DNA from: Prochloron sp. SP5CPC1
GTDB lineage: Bacteria > Cyanobacteriota > Cyanobacteriia > Cyanobacteriales > Prochloraceae
Direction: 5' to 3'
DNA length: 7,910 nt
NCBI GenBank assembly: GCA_014323965.1
Contig: JACONB010000067.1
Coordinates: 1-7,910 of the forward strand
Both the position numbers and the translations under genes were made by a program. Under the pieces are notes generated by a model. The model searched no databases and had not been told where the DNA came from. It saw nothing but the letters and a program-made list of their open reading frames with translations. Shown here piece after piece: positions 1-6,709 of this stretch; position 1 is the stretch's first letter, and each line of letters starts with the position of its first letter.

Positions 1-725
1 ATAGCTAAATACTCTAAAGGGCGTCCGGAGGTATAAAATCGATGCCGGTAGGAGTGCATCTGAATAATTTCAAAAATGGCAGGATTGTCTACCCAAGAAT
101 GCTGGTGCCGAAATCCCGCCTCAGTGTTATCTTCCCACGAATATTGAGCTAGATTGAAGGCAATCCATCCATTAGGGGGGATCTGATTAAACACTACCTT
201 TAAAGCATCCGCAGAAACGTGACTGAGAGCAGAACAACAAATCAGGCAATTAAACCCTCGAGGATTTAATGTTTGCTTTGTCCTTTCTGTTAACTTAGTC
301 AAGTCCTCAACATAATAGTGCTCGTAAACTCCAGGATACTGCTGGCAAGCGGCTTCTGCTGCTTCAGGAATGATATCAATCCCCACAATTGATTTAACCC
401 CCAAACTTGCTAGAGTTTTGCCGATCAAGCCACTTCCCGCAGCCATATCTAACACGACCATATCTTCAACTTTCCCGCCAGCTTGGGTAAATTGTTCCAC
501 CAGTAAAGAAGAGAGCACGGTATGGGATTGGGTGCCCAACTTTTCCATCAGATGCTCATACAGATAGGGAATTTGGTATATCTCAACATAGTCGTGTATC
601 CGCAACTTGCGTTTCGTTCCATTTTGCTTGAACCAAAAATATTCTTCATGGATGGGTAAATTGCGAACCTGTTCGACTTCTGGTAATTGGATCTCGAAAT
701 CCACTTTCTGCATATGGGTTTCCAT
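1..725 (-). CDS. Class I SAM-dependent methyltransferase (3' end beyond window)
   Basis: Translation from the ATG at 725 is open for 241 codons to the window edge, so the C-terminus is missing. The fold is read from motif I, VLDMAAGSG at about residues 91-99, with the glycine-rich SAM-binding turn. It is followed by an acidic strand end VGIDIIPEA (Asp117, expected to bind the ribose of SAM) and a motif IV-like strand FNCLICCSALSHV near 158-170. About 85 residues precede motif I, including DYVEIYQIPYLYEHLM, an arrangement I associate with small-molecule or uncharacterised methyltransferases of the Williams-Beuren (WBSCR27-like) type. The substrate cannot be told from sequence. An in-frame ATG at 713 is an alternative start; neither has a clear Shine-Dalgarno. 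A promoter fits 20 bp upstream. The gene is tandem with, and downstream of, the MscS gene, separated by 131 bp. The fold is near certain, the subfamily is not. Confidence 0.85.
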   Translation of the reverse strand, partial: METHMQKVDFEIQLPEVEQVRNLPIHEEYFWFKQNGTKRKLRIHDYVEIYQIPYLYEHLMEKLGTQSHTVLSSLLVEQFTQAGGKVEDMVVLDMAAGSGLIGKTLASLGVKSIVGIDIIPEAAEAACQQYPGVYEHYYVEDLTKLTERTKQTLNPRGFNCLICCSALSHVSADALKVVFNQIPPNGWIAFNLAQYSWEDNTEAGFRHQHSWVDNPAIFEIIQMHSYRHRFYTSGRPLEYLA

Positions 726-751
726 GAAAATTGACTTTATCGTTTTATCTT

Positions 752-781
752 AATATACCATGTCAGCAGGATAATTGTCCA
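752..781 (-). promoter_or_regulatory. Sigma70-like promoter of the methyltransferase gene
   Basis: Read on the minus strand, a -35 box TGGACA (776-781) and a -10 box TATATT (752-757) each match the consensus at 5 of 6 bases and are separated by 18 bp. Transcription would start near 745, giving a leader of about 20 nt before the ATG at 725. This suggests the methyltransferase is not solely dependent on read-through from the MscS gene. Confidence 0.55.
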
Positions 782-839
782 TGTGATAAAAATTAATGAA
801 CCGCCTCAAACTGCTATAGTTACAATATTTCTTCCCCCC

Positions 840-893
840 ATCACCCCATCACCCTATCACCCTATCTCCCCATCACCCCATCTCTCCATCACT
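840..893. repeat. Tandem 8-bp repeat array overlapping the MscS stop codon
   Basis: About 6.75 copies of an octamer lie head to tail on the plus strand: ATCACCCC, ATCACCCT, ATCACCCT, ATCTCCCC, ATCACCCC, ATCTCTCC, then a partial ATCACT. Read on the minus strand this is the GGGGTGAT/GGGGAGAT pattern that I recall as common in intergenic regions of filamentous cyanobacteria. Here the array begins inside the 3' end of the channel gene, supplies its TGA stop (857-859) and continues 17 bp beyond it. Variation is limited to a few positions per unit. Confidence 0.85.
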
Positions 894-2872
894 TCTTTCC
901 CAGATACATTCTGAATGCGAAGATCTTGCTGAGGTAAAGCATATTCAAGTTCTCCCCTCTCTATTTTTTCCTGCACCATGACGGTTAGATCTTCAAAAGC
1001 AGACCAAAAATCCTCAGTCTTGGTGGAGAATTTCAAACCGAGGGGTACACAATAGTCGCTATATCCCCAGGCAAAAGTTCCCGGAGGAGGATTTTCGATA
1101 ACTTTAGGGTGTGATTTGGCAAGATCTATGAGGATCTTCTTCACCTTGCGAATGTCAGCACCGTGCTTAAGGCGAACCGTAAATCCACCCCGTCGAGTAT
1201 CAGAAGTGGTCAGATTTTCTATTTTACCTCCCCAGACAGTGTTATTAGGGATAGAGATAATTTCCTTGTCCCAACCTTTGATTTTGGTATTAGCGAGGCT
1301 AATGGAATCCACCCACCCCCAAACACCGGCAATTTTCACTTCATCCCCCACGTCAAAGGGTTTGTTAAGCATCAACATTAAACCACTGGCAAAATTGCCC
1401 AGGTTGCTTTGGAGGGCAAATGCTGCCACAAAACTGGCTCCACCCAAAAGTGCTACAACAGGACCGATGCTGATTTCTAGAGCGGTCAGTGCGATGACAA
1501 AACCGAGAACCATTCCCCCACGCTTGACGAAAATAATCACAAACTGGCGCAACAGTGCGGATACATTTTTATAGGAGGAGAGGAATTTATTGAGGAATGA
1601 GGCAAGAAATTGGACCAAGATGCTGGTAATAACAAGAATGGCGACAAACTTTCCGACATTGATTACCCAACGCCGTCCCCCTTCTTCGGACAACAACCAG
1701 CTCCCTAGCCGTACCCCCAAACCTTCAGTATCTTTTAAATCCAGTTCAACAGTGCTGATAGCTTGAATGTATTTACGGTAAGATGCCCCGTCTCCACCTT
1801 TGTTTTCCAATTCGTTCAGAACCACCTTAAAGCGATCCACAATTTCAATGCGTTCTGACTGTAAGTTGGTGACACTCATCAACAGTTGAGCTTTCAATTC
1901 CGATTCAGCTTCAGCATTTTTTTTGAGCTGCTGAGTGATTCTTTGTAATTTCCGTTCTGTTTCTTGTAGCTGAGTATCTTCCAGAGCCGATGCTGCTTCT
2001 TCCAGATTCTCCCCTGAGGAGGAGGATTTATCTTCCGTAGCTTTTCCCTGAATTGCCTCAGTGGCTTGTTTTATGGCAATGCGAGCTTGCTCAACCTTTT
2101 TGGTGGCTTCTGCATATTCAGGAGAGTCAGGAGCAGCACCTTGTTGCTCTTCTTCTGCTTTCTCCAGATCTGCGATTCCCTGCTCTAAGGCTTCAATTTT
2201 TTCCGTAGTTTCTTGATATTCAGGGGATCCAGCCGTGAGATTTTCTCGCTCTTGCTGTGTTTGTTTTAAGATTTCTTTTGCTTCTTTTACCTCTTTGTCT
2301 GCTTCTGCTTTTTCCAATACTGCTTGTAAAGCTTCATCTTTTGCCTCCTCCTCTTGAATTTCTATCACAGACTCAATTGCCTCCAGGGCTTTTTTCAGGT
2401 CTTCCCGAGCGGCCTCAACCTTTTTGCTGGCGGATTCAGATTCAGGGGAGTCAGGAGCTGCATTTTTTAGAGCCTCCTGAGCTATCTCTAGCTTTGTCTT
2501 TGCCGATTCTACAGCGGTAATTGCTGATTTCTCGGCTTCCAGGATTCGATTCTCGCGCTTAATCGTAATTTCAGTATCGCTGATTGCTTGGACTTTATCT
2601 TTGAGCAAGAAAAGCCAGCCTTTGGCTTCCTGTTCTAGTTCTTCTAGGGTTAGGGGCTTGACTAATAGCTTTAGTTCATCTACAGGAATTGTCGAGTCTG
2701 CTGTGGTAACTGTTCCGGCTAGGTCTGAATCTTCTTCGACAATAGAGGTTGAGGCGATAATAGTTTCCTCTAGCTCTATTTTTGCTCCTTGGGGACGGGC
2801 TGGAAAACCCCAAGCCACAAAGATACAGATAAACCCTGCTGTGAAAGCAACGGAAATTCGACTTCTTGACAT
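857..2872 (-). CDS. MscS-family mechanosensitive channel with long N-terminal coiled coil
   Basis: This is a predicted 671-residue membrane channel of the small-conductance mechanosensitive family, which releases solutes on hypo-osmotic shock. Residues 1-29 look like a signal peptide (ISVAFTAGFICIFVAWGF, then an A-rich cleavage region). Residues about 100-355 are charged, Ala/Glu/Lys-rich coiled coil with repeated helical hairpins around PDSPE or GSPEY turns. Hydrophobic helices lie at about 402-425 and 441-465. The pore helix and start of the beta domain follow near 475-505 (GASFVAAFALQSNLGNFASG, then NKPFDVGDEV). ISIPN near 538-542 and the alpha/beta C-terminal domain complete the MscS core. 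The overall plan resembles MscK-like large members, with fewer membrane helices. The ATG at 2872 is preferred because it begins the signal peptide and has AAGG about 10 nt upstream; a TTG at 2959 would put 29 polar residues before it. The last ten residues (MERWGDGEIG) come from the octamer repeat. Gating properties and osmolyte are unknown. Confidence 0.9.
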   Translation of the reverse strand: MSRSRISVAFTAGFICIFVAWGFPARPQGAKIELEETIIASTSIVEEDSDLAGTVTTADSTIPVDELKLLVKPLTLEELEQEAKGWLFLLKDKVQAISDTEITIKRENRILEAEKSAITAVESAKTKLEIAQEALKNAAPDSPESESASKKVEAAREDLKKALEAIESVIEIQEEEAKDEALQAVLEKAEADKEVKEAKEILKQTQQERENLTAGSPEYQETTEKIEALEQGIADLEKAEEEQQGAAPDSPEYAEATKKVEQARIAIKQATEAIQGKATEDKSSSSGENLEEAASALEDTQLQETERKLQRITQQLKKNAEAESELKAQLLMSVTNLQSERIEIVDRFKVVLNELENKGGDGASYRKYIQAISTVELDLKDTEGLGVRLGSWLLSEEGGRRWVINVGKFVAILVITSILVQFLASFLNKFLSSYKNVSALLRQFVIIFVKRGGMVLGFVIALTALEISIGPVVALLGGASFVAAFALQSNLGNFASGLMLMLNKPFDVGDEVKIAGVWGWVDSISLANTKIKGWDKEIISIPNNTVWGGKIENLTTSDTRRGGFTVRLKHGADIRKVKKILIDLAKSHPKVIENPPPGTFAWGYSDYCVPLGLKFSTKTEDFWSAFEDLTVMVQEKIERGELEYALPQQDLRIQNVSGKEVMERWGDGEIG

Positions 2873-3166
2873 GTTACTTAACCTTTTTAGACATTTTCGA
2901 TTCTTGCTTATTTTATGAGAATTTAGTCTATTAAGTAGGGGGCAACTAATATTCCTCAATTTTGAAGCAAGCTAGATCCGAAATATTATCAAATTACACA
3001 CCCGGTGGCTGAAGTGTTGCATCCTGTAATAAAAATTTACATTAATAGCTAATCTGTGCTCCTCCAAGTTGTCAATAGAGTATAATAATTGAGAAAAACT
3101 CGCGAGCAGTGTATTATAGGAGCAAAAAATCAGAAAAACACTGATCAAGAGGATAATATACCTGAT
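2873..3166. other. Divergent intergenic region between the channel and TetR genes
   Basis: This 294-bp AT-rich stretch separates two genes read outward and should hold both promoters. A perfect TATAAT stands at 3081-3086 for the rightward gene. Short symmetrical sequences are present, such as CACCCGGTG near 2999-3007 and ATTA-N5-TAAT near 3041-3053, either of which could be part of a TetR operator, but neither is long enough to call. I found no convincing -35/-10 pair for the leftward gene and no RNA gene. Open frames starting with TTG enter it from both sides (2959 leftward, 3089 rightward) but look like upstream extensions rather than true starts. Confidence 0.5.
3081..3086 (+). promoter_or_regulatory. 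Candidate -10 box of the TetR gene
   Basis: TATAAT matches the sigma70 -10 consensus exactly. No good -35 hexamer lies 16-18 bp upstream (the position reads GCTCCT), and TTGTCA at 3069-3074 is only 6 bp away. Start of transcription near 3093 would fall after the TTG at 3089 and before the ATG at 3167, which supports the ATG as the start of the regulator. An activator-dependent or self-repressed promoter is possible. Confidence 0.4.
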
Positions 3167-3799
3167 ATGGGAGCTTTTAATCGACGATCTGAAGCAGTCA
3201 AGACAACTGGAACCGAAGATGATACCCGCACTCGTATTTTACAAGCTGCCCTAGGTTTATTTGCTCGTCAGGGCTATGAAGGTACCACCACCAAGGATTT
3301 AGCTGCTGCTGCTCATGTGGCTGAAGGAACTCTATTTCGCCATTTTAGTAATAAGAAAGCTATTTTAATTGAAGTAGCCACTTTTGGTTGGGTGGAAATT
3401 CTGACGGATTTACTGACAGAATTGAGCGAAATGGGCAGTTATAAGGCTGTAGCCCAGGTAATGGGACGGCGAATGCTGCGACTACAAGAAAGTAGCGATA
3501 TTATGCGAGTGTGTTTTATGGAGGCTCAGTTTCACCCTGAGTTGCGGGAAAAAATTCAATCTGAAGTCATCTCGAAAATGACCCATGTAGCAGAAGGTTT
3601 CTTTGAAACAGCCATTGCTCGAGGTATTTATCGCCCCATGAACCCGAAAATTGTCGCCCTGGTATTTTTAGGGATGTTCGCCATCGCTGGTTTCTCCCAT
3701 GGTACCATTATGGAACCTTCCGCTTCTCCCCAAGCACTGCAAGAAATGGCGGAAGGTATCGCAGACATTTTTCTCCGTGGTGTTTTAGTGCAAGAATAA
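3167..3799 (+). CDS. TetR/AcrR-family transcriptional regulator
   Basis: A 210-residue protein, the usual length for this family, acting as a dimeric DNA-binding repressor whose C-terminal domain senses a ligand. The N-terminal helix-turn-helix is at about residues 20-67: TRTRILQAALGLFARQGYEG, then TTTKDLAAAAHVAEGTLFRHF and NKKAIL, matching the family signature (G-T-L-F-R-H-F recognition end). The C-terminal two thirds are helical and unlike any ligand domain I can name, so the inducer is unknown. I chose the ATG at 3167, about 19 residues before the domain, with AAGAGG upstream (spacing 14 nt, long). A TTG at 3089 would add 26 polar residues and would sit before the likely transcription start. 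The gene is divergent from the channel gene and is followed after 5 bp by the membrane-protein gene, so co-transcription with the latter is very likely. Autoregulation is inferred from the family. Confidence 0.92.
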   Translation: MGAFNRRSEAVKTTGTEDDTRTRILQAALGLFARQGYEGTTTKDLAAAAHVAEGTLFRHFSNKKAILIEVATFGWVEILTDLLTELSEMGSYKAVAQVMGRRMLRLQESSDIMRVCFMEAQFHPELREKIQSEVISKMTHVAEGFFETAIARGIYRPMNPKIVALVFLGMFAIAGFSHGTIMEPSASPQALQEMAEGIADIFLRGVLVQE

Positions 3800-3804
3800 T
3801 CGAG

Positions 3805-4947
3805 ATGAACTCATTTAAAAGAAAATCCCCCAAACGCCCCCTTATCCTATTCCTGGATAGGCTAATGGCTATTTTAGGGCTCCTCAATCTCCTTTTAGTA
3901 ATCTTTGACTTAAGTTACATTCCCCTGCGAGATTTTTGGTTGGAGGGGAGAGTACAGCTGTTGGTGAAAATCGGTACTTTCGAGGAAGAGTTTCCCCAAC
4001 ACCCGGTGAAAGTTCTTCCTCTCCGTGTCAGTGATTGGTATGACTGGGTAAAAGGAATAGAACCTTATCGGGATACGAAGCAGTATTTAGAACGAGTAGA
4101 AGAGTTAAATAGCCAAATTAACCAGGTAGCACTGCAACAAGAAACAGAAAGGAACCTGCAACTGACAGATGATATGCTAGCAGAGTTGCGCTCTCTTAGT
4201 ATTAAAATGATAGAGACAAACCCTTTTCAGGCTGCTAATAAAACAGGTACTCTGGAAAGGATTAAAAATAAGATGCGCTTACACGTCAAAGGTACTAAAG
4301 ATAAAGATGCTTCTGCTAAAAAATCCTTCCAGGTTTTTTGGAGTCGAGAATACTTAAAAGAGAATGGTTTCCGGGAAGAACTAAACTTTTTCGACAGAGA
4401 AATTAAACCCTTAATCGAAACCAACTATTTTCGTCCTGTGGGGGAAAATGGGGAACCTGTAGATAATTTTATTCTCCTGGACTTACTCTTTTTTCCCCTC
4501 TTTCTCATCGATTTCTTGAGTCGCACCTGGTTTATCAGTCGTCGTCACACTGGTTTAAGTTGGTTCGATGCTATGCTTTGGCGCTGGTACGACGCTTTAC
4601 TCCTCATTCCTGTCTTTCGTTGGTTGCGAGTTATTCCTGTTACCATTCGTTTAAATGAAGCCCAGTTATTAGATCTGCACCGAATTCAAAAGCAAGCCAG
4701 TCAAGGATTTGTCGCTACTATTGCCGAGGATTTAACGGAAGTAGTCATTATTCGGGTGGTGAATCAACTTCAAGGCTCAATTCGTCAAGGAAAACTCAGC
4801 AATTTTCTCACCCAACAAAATGGGCGGGAATATATCGATTTAAACGATATTAATGAGACAGCAGAACTGGTAAAGTTGATGGCCAATCTTATTGTTAATG
4901 AGGTTATGCCTAAAATACGTCCTGATGTGGAAGCTTTGTTACAGTAA
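3805..4947 (+). CDS. Conserved-looking membrane protein of unknown function
   Basis: I do not recognise a named family for this 380-residue protein. A basic N-terminus (KRKSPKRP) precedes a hydrophobic helix at about 13-37, so the start is probably cytoplasmic. A long polar region follows (about 40-218), with helical, coiled-coil-like stretches near 90-135 and a lysine-rich segment near 150-173. Residues 221-240 form a second membrane helix rich in Leu/Phe. Residues 253-282 (WFDAMLWRWYDALLLIPVFR, then WLRVIPVTIRL) are hydrophobic with spaced arginines, which recalls the S3-S4 part of a voltage-sensor domain, though far too short to claim one. The C-terminal 100 residues are predicted soluble and helical. 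The ATG lies 5 bp after the TetR stop, so translational coupling is likely; its ribosome site is weak. The next gene follows after 15 bp. A role under TetR control in the envelope is inference. Confidence 0.85.
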   Translation: MNSFKRKSPKRPLILFLDRLMAILGLLNLLLVIFDLSYIPLRDFWLEGRVQLLVKIGTFEEEFPQHPVKVLPLRVSDWYDWVKGIEPYRDTKQYLERVEELNSQINQVALQQETERNLQLTDDMLAELRSLSIKMIETNPFQAANKTGTLERIKNKMRLHVKGTKDKDASAKKSFQVFWSREYLKENGFREELNFFDREIKPLIETNYFRPVGENGEPVDNFILLDLLFFPLFLIDFLSRTWFISRRHTGLSWFDAMLWRWYDALLLIPVFRWLRVIPVTIRLNEAQLLDLHRIQKQASQGFVATIAEDLTEVVIIRVVNQLQGSIRQGKLSNFLTQQNGREYIDLNDINETAELVKLMANLIVNEVMPKIRPDVEALLQ

Positions 4948-4962
4948 GGGATTGGTAAAGTT

Positions 4963-5340
4963 GTGGCTGAATCTACCCCTTACCAAACCCTGCAACAGTT
5001 ACCAGGAGTAAAAGAGTTAAAAACTAACTTAACAGAGCAATTGGTGCAGCAAATCTACCAAGTTTTTTACGCTACTTTAAAAGGGGCGATCGCTGAAGAC
5101 AAGGTATTTGAGGAATTATTAGAAAAATTGACTGCTAATTTCAGCCAGTCCATTAACTCAGAAATAAAAGCCAAACAAAGCATCCAGAAAATAGAGTATT
5201 TATTAGTAGCTTTGCTGGAGGAAGTGAAAGTGAATTATGTGGAAAACTTATCTGAGGAGGATATAGAGCAGATATTAGAACAAAAAAGAGTGCTCCAGGC
5301 CAAATCATCCTCCCCAGTGCAAGTACTACCTAAACGGTAG
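4963..5340 (+). CDS. Small helical hypothetical protein
   Basis: A 125-residue protein with no family that I recognise. It starts with GTG, with AAGGG overlapping the stop of the upstream gene 12 nt before it; no other in-frame start exists between the two genes. It has no signal peptide. The sequence is almost wholly amphipathic helix, rich in Glu, Gln, Leu and Lys (for example NLTEQLVQQIYQVFY and KIEYLLVALLEEVKV), ending in a basic tail. It therefore looks like a soluble helical-bundle or partner protein. Its 15-bp spacing places it as third gene of the TetR cluster, so it may bind the preceding membrane protein, but this is inference. Its last 11 bp overlap the 3' end of frr on the other strand. 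It contains a HIP1 site at 5086-5093. Confidence 0.78.
   Translation: MAESTPYQTLQQLPGVKELKTNLTEQLVQQIYQVFYATLKGAIAEDKVFEELLEKLTANFSQSINSEIKAKQSIQKIEYLLVALLEEVKVNYVENLSEEDIEQILEQKRVLQAKSSSPVQVLPKR
5086..5093. repeat. HIP1 octamer
   Basis: GCGATCGC, the highly iterated palindrome of cyanobacterial genomes, here in coding sequence of the small helical protein. It supports a cyanobacterial origin. Confidence 0.9.
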
Positions 5341-5878
5341 TAATATCTTTTTCTTTGGCTGCTAATAATTCCTCAATTTTCGCGGTAAATTCATTGGTAA
5401 CCTTTTGAATTTCCTCCTGCAAATCATGGGATTCATCTTCAGAAACTTCGTGCTTTTTCTCCTGTTTCCGCACTGCATCAACTGCATCCCGGCGAATATG
5501 GCGAATAGCCACTTTACCCTCTTCTGCCAATTTACCTGCCAATTTCACCAATTCTTTGCGGCGATCGCTCGTCAGAGGAGGAATATTCAACCGAATCGCC
5601 GAACCGTCGTTGTTGGGAGTTAAACCCAAATCAGACATGGAAATTGCTTTTTCAATTTGGGCGATGCTAGTTTTATCATAGGGTTGAATCAAAATGGTGG
5701 TAGAGTCGGGTATACTAATATTAGCGAGGGATTTCAACGGCATTTCAGTGTCGTAGTAGTTCACCATCACCCGGTCTAAAAGAGTAGCATTAGCCCTCCC
5801 GGTACGGATAGTATTAAAAGATTTTTGAGTAGACTCAATGGTCTTTTGCATTTGAGCTTTGATTTCATTTAAATTCAC
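5330..5878 (-). CDS. frr: Ribosome recycling factor
   Basis: A 182-residue cytoplasmic protein of normal RRF length. With EF-G it splits the post-termination ribosome so that it can start again. Family landmarks are FNTIRTGRANATLLDRV (about 21-37), PLKSLANISIPD, IQPYDKTSI, the loop GLTPNNDGSAIRLNIPPLT and domain I helix SDRRKELVKLAGKLAEEGKV. The C-terminal helix is DESHDLQEEIQKVTNEFTAK. The start codon is GTG at 5878, decided by a strong Shine-Dalgarno AGGGAGG at 5884-5890 with 5 nt spacing; the nearby ATG is out of frame. It follows pyrH by 17 bp on the same strand, the pairing found in most bacteria, and the two should share a transcript. Its 3' end overlaps the convergent 125-residue gene by 11 bp. 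No terminator hairpin is visible after it. Confidence 0.98.
   Translation of the reverse strand: MNLNEIKAQMQKTIESTQKSFNTIRTGRANATLLDRVMVNYYDTEMPLKSLANISIPDSTTILIQPYDKTSIAQIEKAISMSDLGLTPNNDGSAIRLNIPPLTSDRRKELVKLAGKLAEEGKVAIRHIRRDAVDAVRKQEKKHEVSEDESHDLQEEIQKVTNEFTAKIEELLAAKEKDITTV
5561..5568. repeat. HIP1 octamer
   Basis: GCGATCGC within frr, the second of three copies in about 0.9 kb. Confidence 0.9.
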
Positions 5879-5883
5879 AGCAA

Positions 5884-5890
5884 CCTCCCT
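5884..5890 (-). promoter_or_regulatory. Strong ribosome binding site fixing the GTG start of frr
   Basis: AGGGAGG on the minus strand lies 5 nt before the GTG at 5878, inside the 17-bp gap after the pyrH stop codon. It is the feature that decides the non-ATG start. Confidence 0.8.
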
Positions 5891-5895
5891 ATTCT

Positions 5896-6606
5896 TTACT
5901 GATTACTAATAATAGTGCCTACTGGTTCCCCTTTAACGGCGCGGATGATATTCCCCGGAACAGAAAGATCGAAAACGACGATGGGGATATTATTTTCTTT
6001 GCATAAAGCGATCGCCGTTCCATCCATGACCCGCAAATCCTGAGCCAGGACTTGACTATAAGTCAGGCGCTCATAGCGGAGAGCATGGGGATTTAGCTTC
6101 GGATCTCCATCGTAAACTCCATCCACCTTAGTAGCTTTAAAAATAACCTCCCCATCGATTTCTGCAGCTCTCAGAGCTGCTGTAGTGTCGGTAGTAAAGA
6201 AAGGATTGCCGCTACCAGCGCCAAAAATCACTACCCGTCCTTTTTCTAAATGACGAATTGCTCGACGTCGGATATAGGGTTCTGCTACTTCCTGCATGGC
6301 GATGGCGGTTTGCACTCTGGTAACAATTCCCATTTGCTCCAGGGCATCCTGTAAAGTCATAGCATTCATCACGGTAGCAATCATACCGATATAATCGGCA
6401 GTTGCCCGATCCATTCCTGCTGCGGCAGCTTTAACTCCGCGAAAGATGTTACCACCACCCACAACGATGACGATTTGAATACCACTTTTGACTACCTCTG
6501 CGATTTCGGTCGCTATGTCAGCCACTACTTTGGGATCGATACCATAGCCCAAGTTACCCATTAATGCTTCGCCCGAGAGTTTGAGTAAAACCCGATGGTA
6601 AGTCAT
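5896..6606 (-). CDS. pyrH: UMP kinase (uridylate kinase)
   Basis: This enzyme phosphorylates UMP to UDP with ATP in pyrimidine synthesis and belongs to the amino acid kinase family, forming hexamers in the cytoplasm. From the ATG at 6606 it has 236 residues, a normal length. Visible motifs are KLSGEAL (9-15, ATP phosphate binding), VVGGGNIFRG (48-57), MDRATADYIGMIATVMNA (65-82), the UMP-binding GSGNPFFTTDTTAALRA (131-147) and KATKVDGVYDGDP (157-169). I prefer the ATG at 6606 because homologues begin close to this point (MxYxRVLLKLSGEAL). The frame stays open for 20 more codons to a TTG at 6666, and a strong AGGAGGG stands at 6668-6674, only 1 nt before that TTG, so a longer form cannot be excluded. 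It heads the pyrH-frr pair and is divergent from the broken carbamoyltransferase gene. A HIP1 site lies at 6008-6015. Confidence 0.97.
   Translation of the reverse strand: MTYHRVLLKLSGEALMGNLGYGIDPKVVADIATEIAEVVKSGIQIVIVVGGGNIFRGVKAAAAGMDRATADYIGMIATVMNAMTLQDALEQMGIVTRVQTAIAMQEVAEPYIRRRAIRHLEKGRVVIFGAGSGNPFFTTDTTAALRAAEIDGEVIFKATKVDGVYDGDPKLNPHALRYERLTYSQVLAQDLRVMDGTAIALCKENNIPIVVFDLSVPGNIIRAVKGEPVGTIISNQ
6008..6015. repeat. HIP1 octamer
   Basis: GCGATCGC within the 3' part of pyrH, the third copy in this window. Confidence 0.9.
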
Positions 6607-6641
6607 CCCTTTGCTGCCATTTCCATGTTTTTTGCTTCCAC

Positions 6642-6674
6642 TTAAGATAGCATTATCAAGTTTCAATCCCTCCT
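6642..6674 (-). promoter_or_regulatory. pyrH leader: strong Shine-Dalgarno and possible five-codon leader ORF
   Basis: On the minus strand AGGAGGG (6668-6674) is 62 nt before the preferred pyrH ATG. With 1 nt spacing it is badly placed for the in-frame TTG at 6666. It is ideally placed (8 nt) for an out-of-frame TTG at 6659, which would read TTG ATA ATG CTA TCT TAA, a five-codon peptide ending at 6642. It may serve a leader peptide, or pyrH may start at the TTG. Both readings are inference. Confidence 0.35.
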
Positions 6675-6709
6675 GATGACAATAAACTCTATTCTCTGAG
6701 AGAGAAGCA

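Noticed and set aside
840..893. CRISPR-like array
   Set aside because: Units are 8 bp and contiguous, with no spacers; this is a simple tandem repeat.
1116..1574. Plus-strand open frame of 152 codons opposite the MscS core
   Set aside because: It is antisense to a well-supported domain, with no family likeness; a shadow frame.
2257..2520. Leucine-rich plus-strand frame resembling a membrane protein
   Set aside because: It is the complement of Glu/Lys-rich coiled-coil codons, which read as Leu/Phe/Ser on the other strand.
2873..2959. Longer start for the channel gene at a TTG (2959)
   Set aside because: It would place 29 polar residues before a good signal peptide, and the ATG at 2872 has a plausible ribosome site.
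3069..3086. TTGTCA and TATAAT as a -35/-10 pair
   Set aside because: The spacing is 6 bp, far from the 16-18 bp needed; only the -10 box is kept as a candidate.
3089..3166. Longer start for the TetR gene at a TTG (3089)
   Set aside because: It lies before the likely transcription start given TATAAT at 3081-3086 and adds a polar extension that does not belong to the domain.
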